From NCBI GenBank assembly GCA_030374735.1, contig JASCIV010000648.1, positions 1 to 15,157 on the forward strand: 15,157 nucleotides of DNA, given 5' to 3'. The translations under genes and the position numbers were made by a program. Below the pieces are notes generated by a model. The model made no database searches. It was not told the DNA's origin and was given only the letters and a program-made list of their open reading frames with translations. This DNA comes from Gracilaria caudata (Eukaryota > Rhodophyta > Florideophyceae > Gracilariales > Gracilariaceae). Shown here piece after piece: positions 15,049 to 15,157 of the stretch (positions within the stretch are counted from its first letter, which is position 1; every line of letters begins with the position of its first letter).

Positions 15049-15157
15049 GCTGTCAGCTTCTCGCCTCCTTACAGCCCGCGCTCCGCGCGCCGCGCGCCTT
15101 GCGCCACACCTGCCACCCCCTCCCCCACCGAAGTGGCCCTGCTGCCTGCCCGTCGCC
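15049..15157. other. C-rich 3' flank of the C2H2 gene
   Basis: The last 109 bases are pyrimidine/C-rich and should hold the start of the C2H2 gene's 3' UTR. Nothing else is recognisable before the window ends. Confidence 0.4.

Overview
The window is nuclear DNA of a photosynthetic eukaryote. The clearest marker is a plant/algal-type heme oxygenase with an N-terminal plastid-targeting extension. MCTS1, NIPP1-type FHA, RING-H2, actin-like, ANTH-like, nucleotide-sugar transporter and C2H2 genes confirm a eukaryote. Genes are compact and mostly single-exon. The only introns I can support are two short ones (71 and 83 bp) with GTAAG donors and a CTAAC branch site 11-14 nt before the acceptor. An intron-poor, compact genome with plastid-type heme oxygenase fits a unicellular red alga (Porphyridium-like) best, but this lineage is inference and I could not run a search.

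Layout. 1-1233: G-rich and GC/GT-alternating DNA with no convincing gene, then an AT-rich stretch before MCTS1. 1234-1782 (+): MCTS1-like translation factor. 1982-2890 (-): SETD9-like SET-domain protein, convergent with MCTS1. 3158-4402 (+): NIPP1-type FHA protein with a Pro/Asp/Arg-rich tail and a terminal RGG box, divergent from the SET gene over a 267-bp shared upstream region. 4403-5586: AT-richer spacer with a 98-bp tandem duplication. 5587-6402 (-): heme oxygenase. 6780-7340 (+): RING-H2 protein, divergent from heme oxygenase. 7668-8694 (+): three-exon, strongly degenerate actin-fold protein. 9138-10199 (+): GDP-mannose-transporter-like protein. 10327-11820 (-): ANTH-like protein with its domain at the C-terminus. 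11821-14526: a 2.7-kb gene-free region with nested inverted repeats that look like MITE/foldback elements. 14527-15048 (+): three-finger C2H2 protein.

The genes do not form a pathway. They are housekeeping functions in alternating orientation: translation re-initiation (MCTS1), protein methylation (SET), RNA processing or phosphatase regulation (FHA), bilin synthesis (heme oxygenase), ubiquitination (RING), Golgi glycosylation (transporter), vesicle traffic (ANTH) and transcription (C2H2).

Composition is strongly mosaic. Roughly 120-3000, 6110-7340 and 14250-15157 are very rich in GCGC-type steps, while 4430-6100 and 9400-14200 are much more AT-rich. One boundary falls inside the heme oxygenase coding sequence. 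The best candidates for something undescribed are the nested inverted-repeat cluster at 12680-13348, the nucleotide-site-less actin relative, and the reversed architecture of the ANTH-like protein.
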